Assembly (NCBI RefSeq): GCF_013201725.1
Contig: NZ_CP053835.1
Location: 1,674,001-1,738,000 of the forward strand
Origin: Arcobacter defluvii
Lineage (GTDB): Bacteria > Campylobacterota > Campylobacteria > Campylobacterales > Arcobacteraceae
DNA: 64,000 nt
Reading direction: 5' to 3'
Position numbers and translations under genes: made by a program. Positions 51,034 to 59,342 of this stretch are shown here, piece after piece. Positions within the stretch are counted from its first letter, which is position 1, and each line of letters starts with the position of its first letter. Below the pieces are notes generated by a model, which saw only the letters and a list, made by a program, of their open reading frames with translations, had not been told where the DNA came from and made no database searches.

Positions 51034-51447
51034 TCAACTATTTTTGCTTGTAAATCCTAAAATATAACCATTTATATCTTTTATATAAAACTCTTTTTGC
51101 CCGTACCAAGTGGTTTTGATTTCTTTATAAATGCTTACTTTATCTTTTATTTTTAAATATAATTCATCTACATTTTCAACTTCGATATACATAGTCAAAG
51201 AAGCACCAAGATTTTGAAAAAAATCTCCAACATCTTCTTTTAAACTTTCTATACTTTGAAGCATTAAAGAAACATTATCTTTATGTATCATCGCCCAAAC
51301 ATAGTTTAATTCTTTTTTAATTTGTGTATCAAAAATAGTTTTTGATTCATCAACTAGCATTTGTACTTCAAAATCAAAGTTTTCTTGATAATACTTTATA
51401 GTTTTTGGTATATCTTTAACTGCTAAATTTAATGTTATTGATTTCAA
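51034..51447 (-). CDS. VOC superfamily (glyoxalase/bleomycin-resistance) protein
   Basis: This 137-residue single-chain protein has the paired beta-alpha-beta modules of the VOC fold. The first starts LAVKDIPKTIKYYQENFDF, and the second has GASLTMYIEVENVDELYLKIK, quoted in part. It ends FYIKDINGYILGF with the usual DxxGxxxxF. Members bind metals and act as lyases, dioxygenases or drug-binding proteins. It follows the HNH gene by 19 bases on the same strand and could be its accidental or functional neighbour. Confidence 0.85.
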   Translation of the reverse strand: MKSITLNLAVKDIPKTIKYYQENFDFEVQMLVDESKTIFDTQIKKELNYVWAMIHKDNVSLMLQSIESLKEDVGDFFQNLGASLTMYIEVENVDELYLKIKDKVSIYKEIKTTWYGQKEFYIKDINGYILGFTSKNS

Positions 51448-51466
51448 TTTTTTATTCCTTTTGTTT

Positions 51467-52477
51467 TTATTTACTTTTTAAATTACTTATTTGATTATAT
51501 AAGTCTTTTGTCATCTTTGATAGAGGTTGTTTATTAAAATCTTCTTCTTTGTAATAATTTCTAAATACTTTTTTATAATCTTCTTCAGTTAATATTTTAA
51601 ATTTATCTAAAAAATCTTTGTTTTTTGGTGTATATTTTAAATCATTTTCAAAAATATCATTTATATATTTACTATGAACTGTATTATATAAAGATTCAAG
51701 ATGTAAAATCTTTGAATTCTTACAATTTGTATTTGATATAAGTTTTACTTTTTTTACTTGATTCAAATCTAAAGTAAAATCAAATCTAAAATCACCATTT
51801 TTTATCTCATAAGGACTTAAACAATTTTCTCTAAAAGTATCAACATCACTTTTTATTTTATTACAAAATGCACAAGATGGCAAAAGATTTGAAATACTAA
51901 GTGATAAAAATGGATAAATTGATTTTGGGAAAAAGTGTTCAATATCTGGTGATTGATTTTTATTATCTCCACCTACACTATTTTCTTTATAAATAGGATT
52001 TACAAAATTTCTATTGCAATATGGGCAAACATTTATATTTTCAAATAAATTAAAAAATTGTTTTTTTAACTTTTTATTTCCACTTAATTGCTTTTCATAT
52101 AAATCTTCAAAAATATCTTTATATTCTTCAAAATCTGTTACTATATATCTTCGACTAAGAATATACTCATTATCTCGTATAAGTTCTTTAATCTCTTCAA
52201 AACTTCCAACTAATACTTTAAACCAATCTAAACTTTCTAATTGAGTTTTTATAATTGAATTTGTGATTTTTGATATTCCAATTTGGATTTTTTCATAAAA
52301 AATAAAAACTGAAAATTGCTTTGCATATTCATCATCTTTTAATGTACCTAAATTAGAATAGTTTTTATTTTTAATACTTTCAATAATTTCATTTTTAAAT
52401 TTTATAAAATTTGGCTCGTTTTCTTTTTCTATTAAATGAAAAACTCTTTTTTCAGCACTATTATCGACACTAATCAT
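51467..52477 (-). CDS. HNH endonuclease (PtuB-like), partner of the AAA ATPase
   Basis: This 336-residue protein has a central HNH domain with a zinc ribbon: CPYC (151-154), the catalytic region PDIEHFFPK (H181), then NLLPSC with N197 and C202, and C205 in CAFCNKIK. This layout matches the HNH family in Septu (PtuB) and in ATPase/HNH retron systems. Its ATG overlaps the upstream ATPase stop by four bases, so the two are co-translated. The first ~140 residues and the last ~110 are helical and unassigned. It probably cuts DNA when the ATPase signals infection. Confidence 0.8.
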   Translation of the reverse strand: MISVDNSAEKRVFHLIEKENEPNFIKFKNEIIESIKNKNYSNLGTLKDDEYAKQFSVFIFYEKIQIGISKITNSIIKTQLESLDWFKVLVGSFEEIKELIRDNEYILSRRYIVTDFEEYKDIFEDLYEKQLSGNKKLKKQFFNLFENINVCPYCNRNFVNPIYKENSVGGDNKNQSPDIEHFFPKSIYPFLSLSISNLLPSCAFCNKIKSDVDTFRENCLSPYEIKNGDFRFDFTLDLNQVKKVKLISNTNCKNSKILHLESLYNTVHSKYINDIFENDLKYTPKNKDFLDKFKILTEEDYKKVFRNYYKEEDFNKQPLSKMTKDLYNQISNLKSK

Positions 52478-54945
52478 TTTCTAATTTCCAATAATTTCAT
52501 CAATACTTTTGTTTGAGTAAATTGAGAATACTTCTCTAACTCTTTTTCAATTTCTTCATTTTTCTTATTTTTTAAATTATTTACAATCTCCATTATGTCA
52601 TCTTTAACTAAAGATTTTATTTCATCTTCAAGTTTATTTCTTAAAAGTGGTTCACCAATACTTTTTACTATTTTTAAATTATCTAATGCTTTTTCATTAG
52701 GCATAAATTCATCAGGATTTTTTTCTTTTTTCTCTTTATATTCATCTATTATTTTTATAGCTTCATTTATTTTATTTTGTGCAAATTTACCCATAAAATC
52801 ATCTACAAAAAAACTATCTGCATAAATATCATAAATATTTGCACCAAATGTACTTTTAGTAAAATCTTGTTTGTCTTCTGAAAAGTTTAAATTATCTTTT
52901 CTTTTTCTCAAAAATACAACTCTATCATTTGTAATATCTGATAATATAATCGGAGAATGTGTTGCATAAAGTACATAAAACTTATTATTTGGATAATCTT
53001 TTTTTAGAAATTTTATTATTAAATCAGATATAAAAACTCTTTGCCACTCTAAATGAAGTTTTAAATCAGCTTCATCTAAAAGTATCAAAATATTTTCATT
53101 TTGTTTTTCTTGATTAATTTTCTGAATTGCGTCATTTATTCTTGCATTTATTATCTCTTTTGCTTTTTGACCAGAAGAAATTGGAGGATTATAAGTAAAA
53201 CTAAAAGGGTGAATTGTATCTTTTATAAACTCATTATATTTATCAAAATCTTTTCCTTCAAATGGAGTAGAAATAAGAATATCTGGACATTTTTTATTAT
53301 ACAACACTAATAATTCAAAGTTAAAATCTCTCTCATCTTTTAAATCCTTATATAAAAATCCTTTATCATCTTTTTCAAAAGATTTATTTTTTAAAAGATG
53401 TGATAAATAAACATAAATTGCTTTATAATTTACATCTTTTTTATCTTCATTTTCTCTTATAAATTTTTCTACTTTTTTCAATATTAATAATTTAAGTATC
53501 TCATCATCCAAATTTTCCAAATCATTTATTACTGTGTCATAGAACAAAGAATAGTTATTTTCAATAATTTTTTTAATTTCATTTATCGTTTTTTGTTTAT
53601 AATCTATTAGTTCTTCATTTGTTTTTGAAAATTTATGATGTATAACTTTTTTACTAAATAATAATAAATCATTTATCTTATTTTCCATAAATAATTTTTT
53701 AATAAACTCATCCAAAATACCAAATTCTAAAGATAAATAATAAATTTTATACAAATTAAATATTTTCTTTATTTGTTTAATATTACTTGTTTTAAACTCT
53801 ATTATTTCAAGACATGTTTCAAGAATTTTTTTGATATTAAAATACCTAAATACTCTTTCTTCATCTTTTTTCTTAAAATGAGATATTTTGAATAATTCCT
53901 TTATTTCATCTAAAAATATTTTGATTTCTTCATTACTTTTCTCAGAAATATTAAAATCAATTTTTAAGAGTTCATCTATAAATTTATCATTAAATAATTG
54001 ATTTTTATAAACCTTCATTCTTTCTTCAACTTTTTCAAATATCTCATTTTTATCTATATTATGAATAACAAAAAAACTCTCAAAATCTTTTTCGTATTTT
54101 TCTAAATATTCATTCAGTAATATTTCATCATTTTTAAATTCATTTATATATAATTTTTCTTCATCAAAATAAAATTTGATGATGTCTTTTCTAATAAAAT
54201 CAGATAATTGATGAAAAATCTGTTCAAATTTTTCAGAATCTTTTTTATTTCTTATTTCATCCATTGTTCTTTCAAAAAGTAAAATATATGAATCTTTTAT
54301 AAACTCTTTTGCATCTTCAAAAAATGTTTTTGATGGATTTGGTTGGGCAACATAATTAAATTTGCTCATTCTATGTAAATCACTGATTTCTAATAATTCT
54401 AGTTTTTTTTCTAAACTATTTTCATTTATTTTATTAAGCAAATATATATTTGAAATATCAAAATCATCATTTAGATTTTCATTTATTTTTTCTAATATTG
54501 AACTATAATAGATTGATTTGAATTTTCTTTTTTGTGATATTTTTTTATCATCTATTTTAATAATAAACTTTTCATCTTCATCAAATTGAATGTCATTTTT
54601 TTTATAATATTCATTTTCTTTAATTTTAAACAAATCATTTTCTATCACATAAAAATTGTTATTTTCTTCATAAATGCAAATAGAATATTCATTTTTTTTA
54701 TCTCTTATAGAGTTTAAAAGTACACTTTTTCCTGTTCCATTTTCACCAATAAGCACACCAATATCAATATTTTTTGAATAAAAATCTTCTATAAAATTTG
54801 GATTTTCTTCCTTATTAAAATAAAATTCATTTTGCGTAGATTTTTCTTTATCAAGAGTAAATTTATATTTTTTTGATAGATGAATTATCGAACCTTTTTC
54901 AAAAGTTCCAAAGTCATCATAAAAGTAGATAAAAAGTAGTCGCAT
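52474..54945 (-). CDS. Large AAA/SMC-like ATPase, anti-phage system partner
   Basis: This 823-residue ATPase has an ABC/SMC-like split ATP site. Walker A GENGTGKS is at 67-74, the signature SSGQKA at 590-595, Walker B ILLDEADLKLH at 621-631, and the H-loop THSP with H663. Between them lies a ~500-residue helical insert rich in K, E, I and N. The C-terminal ~120 residues contain FGANIYDIYADSFFVDDF and no TOPRIM nuclease. It pairs with the overlapping HNH gene, as PtuA with PtuB, but is considerably longer than the typical PtuA. No reverse transcriptase is encoded nearby, so a retron is unlikely. Confidence 0.8.
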   Translation of the reverse strand: MRLLFIYFYDDFGTFEKGSIIHLSKKYKFTLDKEKSTQNEFYFNKEENPNFIEDFYSKNIDIGVLIGENGTGKSVLLNSIRDKKNEYSICIYEENNNFYVIENDLFKIKENEYYKKNDIQFDEDEKFIIKIDDKKISQKRKFKSIYYSSILEKINENLNDDFDISNIYLLNKINENSLEKKLELLEISDLHRMSKFNYVAQPNPSKTFFEDAKEFIKDSYILLFERTMDEIRNKKDSEKFEQIFHQLSDFIRKDIIKFYFDEEKLYINEFKNDEILLNEYLEKYEKDFESFFVIHNIDKNEIFEKVEERMKVYKNQLFNDKFIDELLKIDFNISEKSNEEIKIFLDEIKELFKISHFKKKDEERVFRYFNIKKILETCLEIIEFKTSNIKQIKKIFNLYKIYYLSLEFGILDEFIKKLFMENKINDLLLFSKKVIHHKFSKTNEELIDYKQKTINEIKKIIENNYSLFYDTVINDLENLDDEILKLLILKKVEKFIRENEDKKDVNYKAIYVYLSHLLKNKSFEKDDKGFLYKDLKDERDFNFELLVLYNKKCPDILISTPFEGKDFDKYNEFIKDTIHPFSFTYNPPISSGQKAKEIINARINDAIQKINQEKQNENILILLDEADLKLHLEWQRVFISDLIIKFLKKDYPNNKFYVLYATHSPIILSDITNDRVVFLRKRKDNLNFSEDKQDFTKSTFGANIYDIYADSFFVDDFMGKFAQNKINEAIKIIDEYKEKKEKNPDEFMPNEKALDNLKIVKSIGEPLLRNKLEDEIKSLVKDDIMEIVNNLKNKKNEEIEKELEKYSQFTQTKVLMKLLEIRK

Positions 54946-55148
54946 TTTGTTTCCAAGTTTTTAAATAATAAATTATTCTATCAAAACAATTGTTTATTTA
55001 TCATCTAATAAAACTTGATAATTCAAATTATCTATTTTCTTTCTAAAACTCAAATGTTAAAAACAGTATTTTTACTTTCCGATAGTATTTTTAACCTTTA
55101 TAAAACAACATTTTAAATAAAATAATTTTTTATTTATAAAGGTTATTT

Positions 55149-55664
55149 ATGTTTTTAAAAAATATTCACTATGTTATAGCTTTTTTTCTAATTGTTTTAT
55201 CTGTTTTGCTAACTATTTTAGTTCCAGGTGGACCAATTGAAACAAGAGATTTTTCGCACTATAGTGAGACTATTTTAACTTTATTTAATATCTTTCTTAC
55301 TTCTTTAGGACTTTTGAGTTTTGTAGTTGCATTTCTAATAGTAAAAAAGAAAAAACATTCTATTATTTTGAGTACTATTATTGCCCTACTTTATATTTTT
55401 ATATATTTAATTGATTTATTTGAAATTTTCCCAACAAGTCCTATGTCTATGTCATCAAGCCTATTTTTCATAGAAATTTTTAGTACTATTTTAGGGATTA
55501 TTCTGATATTTTTGTGTAGCAAATACAATAATTTAGAGATAGACAATAGTGAAAATATCACTATAATAAAATTCTCTTTTTATAAGATTCTTACTCTAGT
55601 TCTTATTTTACTATTTGCTATTGGGATAGTAATCTTCGCAACAAAATCTGCAATGGGACAATAA
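55149..55664 (+). CDS. Hypothetical membrane protein
   Basis: This 171-residue protein has about five hydrophobic segments (near residues 6-26, 45-65, 72-92, 105-122 and 143-164). The loop after the first segment contains PGGPIETRDFSHYSE. No family is recognised. It lies divergent from the ATPase/HNH operon and convergent with a small HHH-domain gene. It might be an accessory membrane component of the defence pair, but nothing in the sequence shows this. Confidence 0.7.
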   Translation: MFLKNIHYVIAFFLIVLSVLLTILVPGGPIETRDFSHYSETILTLFNIFLTSLGLLSFVVAFLIVKKKKHSIILSTIIALLYIFIYLIDLFEIFPTSPMSMSSSLFFIEIFSTILGIILIFLCSKYNNLEIDNSENITIIKFSFYKILTLVLILLFAIGIVIFATKSAMGQ

Positions 55665-55678
55665 ATATATTTTTTATT

Positions 55679-55924
55679 TTAAAAATTTAAAGTCCTCTCT
55701 CTCGCAAACTCAATAGCATTAGAAACAGCTTTTTTAGCTTGTGGGGAGTTTTTCCAACAACTACTTCCTAAAATATCTGAAACTATATCTGTTATTTCTT
55801 CTACACTACTATTTGAAAGTTTTTCTAAAGAGTCAATTCCTATTTGTTCAAATCTTTTTATTACAGTTTCGCCTACAAACTTTATTTTTAAAAGTTCTTC
55901 TTTTTCTTCTTTTGAAAATGCCAT
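55679..55924 (-). CDS. Helix-hairpin-helix protein (Cdd1-like)
   Basis: This 81-residue protein is a single helix-hairpin-helix-type domain of the Cdd1/pathogenicity-locus family. LLKIKFVGETVIKRFEQIGIDSLEKL is the core, quoted in part as KFVGETVIKRFEQIGI. The cysteine-containing SSCWKNSPQAKKAV stretch follows. These proteins are of unknown function and may bind DNA or RNA. It is preceded by AAGGAT and followed on the same strand by the truncated GNAT gene upstream of it in transcription order. Confidence 0.8.
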   Translation of the reverse strand: MAFSKEEKEELLKIKFVGETVIKRFEQIGIDSLEKLSNSSVEEITDIVSDILGSSCWKNSPQAKKAVSNAIEFARERTLNF

Positions 55925-55947
55925 AAAATATCCTTTTTTATTTTAAT

Positions 55948-56202
55948 TTATTTTTCCATACTAAAATTTATTAGCTCAATATCATCTCTTTTTACTACAT
56001 TTTTCTTAACTTCCATAAACTCAAACTTTTCAAAAAATGATTTTGCAGTTATACTTACATCAACTTTGATTTTAGCTATGTTTTCTTCTTTTACGATTTT
56101 AAATATATGATTTAAAAGTAATTTTCCAATACCACTATTTTGATATTTATAATGAACATAAAAACAATCATAATTTATAAGAAAAAATTGTTTATTTAAC
56201 AT
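55948..56202 (-). pseudogene. GNAT acetyltransferase, C-terminal half only
   Basis: This 84-residue frame holds just the second half of a GNAT fold: FYVHYKYQNSGIGKLLLNHIF (acetyl-CoA loop QNSGIGK, residues about 20-27) and then SITAKSFFEKFEFMEVKK. Normal homologues have about 150 residues, so roughly 65 N-terminal residues are missing. The start codon ATG overlaps the stop of the transglutaminase-GNAT gene. A deletion that joined two genes is the likely cause. It may be a non-functional remnant, though the frame and ending (ELINFSMEK) are intact. Confidence 0.65.
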
Positions 56203-57197
56203 CTATAATTCATTGGTTGATATTTTAAACCTAGATGCTCTTTTTGTTCACCACTTATTTTAAAACCAAAAGATTCATAAGTTTTTATAGCATAAATTGA
56301 TGAATTTACACTCACAGTTGAAACATCAAAATTCTCTTTGATATAGTTCCAAAGCTCTTTTGCAATTCCTTTTTTATGATATTTTTCATCAACAAAAAGA
56401 TGAAAAAGTCGAGTTTTATCTTTGATTGCTATAAATCCTACGATTTCATCTTTTATCACATAAACAAAATGCTCATACTCTAAACTAGAAATTCTTTTTT
56501 CAAAACTCTCTTGTGAAAGTTCATCTTCAAACCATTTTGGTACTTCTTTTTCAAAAATATATTTTGTTAAATCTTTTGATATTACACTTAATCTCAAAGC
56601 ATCTAAAGTTTTTGCTTTTCCTATAAAATATTCAACATCAGGAAAAATATTTATCATTTCATCATAAGTTTTATTTTTTTTCAAAGCTTCAACTACAACA
56701 TCTAAAGGTTTTGAATAAATCTTTGCTAAATCAAACTCATTTTTTTCTAGTTTAAAAGCGAGTTGTTCCAAAGGTGGAGTAAACTGTGCATTTACACCTT
56801 TTTTATTTCCTCTTGCATCGATTTTATACCAACCAAACTTTTTTAAATAAATCGCATTTAATCCATGTAAACAATAAATATCTTTTTTATATTCACTACA
56901 AGATAATCTTTGATAACAAAATCCCGTGGGAATACCATTTGCTCTTAAAAGTGCTGATAAAAGATGAGATTTTGCATAACACCAACCAGTTTTGTATTTC
57001 AAAACATCACTAGCTTTATAAGTAGTTATTTCATCTTTAAAATCACCACTATGATTGATATTGTCTCTTACATAAATAAAACAATTCTTCGCTATTTCTT
57101 CATCTGTTTTACAATCTTTTGCCAACTCTTGTGCAAGAGCTAAAACTTCTTTATTGTTAAAATCAATTATTTGGGTTTCTTCTAAAAATTCTTTCAT
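56196..57197 (-). CDS. Transglutaminase-like domain fused to GNAT domain
   Basis: This 333-residue protein has a transglutaminase-like cysteine-protease fold in residues about 20-130. The catalytic triad can be placed: C73 in TGWCYAKSHLL, H111 in LHGLNAI, and D127 in YKIDARGN. Residues about 205-333 are a GNAT acetyltransferase with the acetyl-CoA loop EKYHKKGIAKELW. The fusion suggests coupled peptide or protein modification. It starts four bases inside the chorismate mutase gene end and is followed by a GNAT remnant. Confidence 0.8.
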   Translation of the reverse strand: MKEFLEETQIIDFNNKEVLALAQELAKDCKTDEEIAKNCFIYVRDNINHSGDFKDEITTYKASDVLKYKTGWCYAKSHLLSALLRANGIPTGFCYQRLSCSEYKKDIYCLHGLNAIYLKKFGWYKIDARGNKKGVNAQFTPPLEQLAFKLEKNEFDLAKIYSKPLDVVVEALKKNKTYDEMINIFPDVEYFIGKAKTLDALRLSVISKDLTKYIFEKEVPKWFEDELSQESFEKRISSLEYEHFVYVIKDEIVGFIAIKDKTRLFHLFVDEKYHKKGIAKELWNYIKENFDVSTVSVNSSIYAIKTYESFGFKISGEQKEHLGLKYQPMNYRC

Positions 57198-57481
57198 TTT
57201 AAATTTTCAAACTCTTTCATCTCAAGCTTTATAAAACTTTCTATCATAGCTTTATAAACGTTTTCAACAACTTCTTCATTTGCACCATTTAATCGTGCAA
57301 TATTTTTTACTTTTGAAATTACTTCTTCCACTCTTTTAGAAGCTTTTACAGCATCACTATCTTTTTTAAATTTAGCAGCTTGTTTTACAAAAGTACCTCT
57401 TAAAGCGATTAATTTTACTATTTGCTCATCGATATTATTTATGTTATTTCTTACTTCATCTATTGAATTACATTCAATCAT
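57194..57481 (-). CDS. Chorismate mutase (AroQ type)
   Basis: This 95-residue all-helical protein fits the AroQ-type chorismate mutase/isochorismate pyruvate-lyase family. Helix 1 is IDEVRNNINNIDEQIVKLIALR, quoted in part as NNIDEQIVKLI. The active-site lysine and arginine are in FKKDSDAVKASKRVEE, and helix 3 is rich in E and V. It converts chorismate to prephenate. The proximity to PchB-like proteins leaves pyruvate lyase possible. Its stop overlaps the transglutaminase gene start by four bases; no other aromatic-pathway gene is near. Confidence 0.82.
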   Translation of the reverse strand: MIECNSIDEVRNNINNIDEQIVKLIALRGTFVKQAAKFKKDSDAVKASKRVEEVISKVKNIARLNGANEEVVENVYKAMIESFIKLEMKEFENLK

Positions 57482-57605
57482 TTTACTTCTTTATTTTAAA
57501 TTTTTTAAGATATTTTTTTATATAAGGTTTGAAAGATTCTAACAAGTATTTACTAAATAAATCACTTTTATATAAGAAACTATTAGTTAAAATTTCACAA
57601 ATTTA

Positions 57606-57743
57606 TTTTCTCAGGGCAAGGTGAAATTCCTTACTGGTGGTAACTATTTTATAGAAGTCCACGAGCGCCTTATATTTTATAAGGGTCAAGCAGATTTGGT
57701 GAGAATCCAAAACCAACAGTCATAGTCTGGATGAAAGAGAAGA
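57606..57743 (+). ncRNA. FMN riboswitch (RFN element)
   Basis: The conserved FMN aptamer is easy to recognise: AGGGCAAGGTGAAATTCC near the 5' end, TACTGGTGGTAA, AGTCCACGAGCGC, then GCAGATTTGGTGAGAATCC, AACAGTCATAGTCTGGATG and a closing GAGAAGA pairing with TTTCTC. It precedes ribB, the usual target. A downstream element TTGCCCTGA (57779-57787) is exactly complementary to TCAGGGCAA (57611-57619) in the aptamer, a likely switching strand. There is no clear terminator, so control may act on translation. Confidence 0.97.
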
Positions 57744-57820
57744 TTAAACTTTATTATTTGTTAAAAAAATTAGGTTTATTGCCCTGATTCAATAAGTTTA
57801 CTTTATAAAAAAGGAAAACT

Positions 57821-58438
57821 ATGAATCAACAAAAAAATATTGAAAATGCTATAAAAGCACTTCAAAATGGAACTGGTATTATCATCACTGATGATAAAAA
57901 TAGAGAAAACGAAGCTGATATTATCTTTCATGCAAATACGATTACTGAAAAACAAATGGCACTACTAATAAGAGAATGTAGTGGTATCGTATGCTTATGT
58001 TTGACACCTCAAAAGGTAAAAGAATTAAATCTTCCTATGATGGTTGAAACAAATCATTCTAAATTTCAAACACCTTTTACAATTTCAATAGAAGCAAAAG
58101 AAGGTATATCTACTGGTGTTAGTGCAAAAGACAGAGTTACAACTATAAAATCAGCTCTAAAAAAAGATGGGATAAATCATATAATCTCTCCTGGACATAT
58201 ATTTCCATTGTGTGCAAAAAATGGTGGTGTTTTAGAAAGAAATGGACATACTGAAGCAAGTATTGATATAATTAAAATTGCAAATTTAGAACCAAATGCT
58301 GTTTTATGTGAGATAACAAATGAAGATGGTTCTATGGCAAAAGGTGAACAAATTATAAATTTTGCAAAAAAACACTCTATGCCAATTATTAGTATTGAAG
58401 AAATTATTGAATATAGATTAAAAAAGGAAATTCTATGA
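57821..58438 (+). CDS. ribB: 3,4-dihydroxy-2-butanone-4-phosphate synthase
   Basis: This 205-residue protein makes the four-carbon unit of riboflavin from ribulose 5-phosphate. Catalytic and metal-binding segments DDKNRENEADIIFHA (about residues 25-39), GISTGVSAKDRVTT (about 95-108) and GHTEASIDI are present. It is the single-domain form, without the RibA GTP cyclohydrolase fused behind it. An FMN riboswitch stands in the leader, and AAAAAGGAAAA precedes the ATG. It overlaps the next gene by four bases. Confidence 0.97.
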   Translation: MNQQKNIENAIKALQNGTGIIITDDKNRENEADIIFHANTITEKQMALLIRECSGIVCLCLTPQKVKELNLPMMVETNHSKFQTPFTISIEAKEGISTGVSAKDRVTTIKSALKKDGINHIISPGHIFPLCAKNGGVLERNGHTEASIDIIKIANLEPNAVLCEITNEDGSMAKGEQIINFAKKHSMPIISIEEIIEYRLKKEIL

Positions 58439-59223
58439 ATATAATCGATTTTGAAAATTTAAATGTAGGATATGATGAAAAAATCGTTTTAAAAGATGTA
58501 AATCTAAAGATTAAACAAGGTGAACATTGGGCAATTTTAGGAGCAAATGGAAGTGGAAAATCAACTTTGATGAAAGTTATCCAATCTGAAATTCATCCAA
58601 GAAGAGATAAACCATTTAAAAAAGAGATTTTAGGAAAAGCAACTTATTCTATTTTTGAGCTTAGAAAAGAGTTAGGAATTATAACAAATGATTTACATAA
58701 CTATTTTGCAAGAGAAGCTGGTTATCTTAGTGGATTTGAAGTTGTTTTAAGTGGACATTATAGTTCTGTTGGGATATTTACACATCAAGACTTTACAAAA
58801 GAACAAATCACAAAAGCAAAAGAGGTTTTAGAGTTTTTGGATATTATTGATTTAAAAGATAAAAGAGTTGCTGAGATGAGTACAGGACAACTAAGAAAAT
58901 GTATAGTTGGACGGGCACTTATTCATGAACCAAAAGCATTTATTTTAGATGAGCCAACAGTTGGACTTGATATAAAAGCTCAAATAAATTTTATAAAAAT
59001 GTTAAAAAAACTTTCTATTAATTCATCTATTATTTTGGTAACTCATCACTTAGAAGAGATTTTTGAAGAAATTGAAAATGTAGCATTGATTTATGATAAT
59101 ACAATCTATAAAAGTGGTAAAAAAGAAGAAATTCTAACAAGTGAAAATTTATCAAAGATTTTTGAAACAAAACTAACAATAGGTGAAAAAAACAATAGAT
59201 ATTTTGTAGAAGAAATTTTATAA
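58435..59223 (+). CDS. ABC transporter ATP-binding protein, coupled to ribB
   Basis: This 262-residue single ABC ATPase has Walker A GANGSGKS (about residues 36-43), signature MSTGQLRK, Walker B FILDEPTVGLD and the switch histidine in VTHHLEEI. It starts inside the last codons of ribB (four-base overlap), so its production follows the FMN riboswitch. No permease or binding protein gene is next to it, so its partners are elsewhere. It resembles YlmA-like stand-alone ATPases. A flavin link is suggested by position only. Confidence 0.87.
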   Translation: MNIIDFENLNVGYDEKIVLKDVNLKIKQGEHWAILGANGSGKSTLMKVIQSEIHPRRDKPFKKEILGKATYSIFELRKELGIITNDLHNYFAREAGYLSGFEVVLSGHYSSVGIFTHQDFTKEQITKAKEVLEFLDIIDLKDKRVAEMSTGQLRKCIVGRALIHEPKAFILDEPTVGLDIKAQINFIKMLKKLSINSSIILVTHHLEEIFEEIENVALIYDNTIYKSGKKEEILTSENLSKIFETKLTIGEKNNRYFVEEIL

Positions 59224-59269
59224 ATAATTTAAAAAAATATATATTTATCTAAAGTCATACTAAAGTAAT

Positions 59270-59340
59270 AAAGCCTTAAATTTTGATTTCTTTTAAGTTA
59301 TAATAAAAATTTAAATAGAAATTAATAATTTTAAGGCTTT
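59270..59340 (+). promoter_or_regulatory. Inverted repeat hiding the ribosome binding site of the response regulator
   Basis: The arms AAAGCCTTAAA (59270-59280) and TTTAAGGCTTT (59330-59340) are exact complements. The second arm holds the AAGG (59333-59336) before the TTG start at 59343 and runs into a T tract. A TATAAT (59299-59304) lies between the arms. A transcript from that promoter lacks the first arm and leaves the site open; read-through from ribB would fold it. Confidence 0.5.
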
Positions 59341-59342
59341 TT

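Noticed and set aside
51467-54945. Retron with ATPase/HNH effectors
   Set aside because: No reverse transcriptase gene or msr/msd-like repeat is seen within the flanking kilobases.
55054-55095. Hairpin GTTAAAAA...TTTTTAAC before the membrane protein gene
   Set aside because: Short AT-only arms with a long loop are expected by chance in this sequence.
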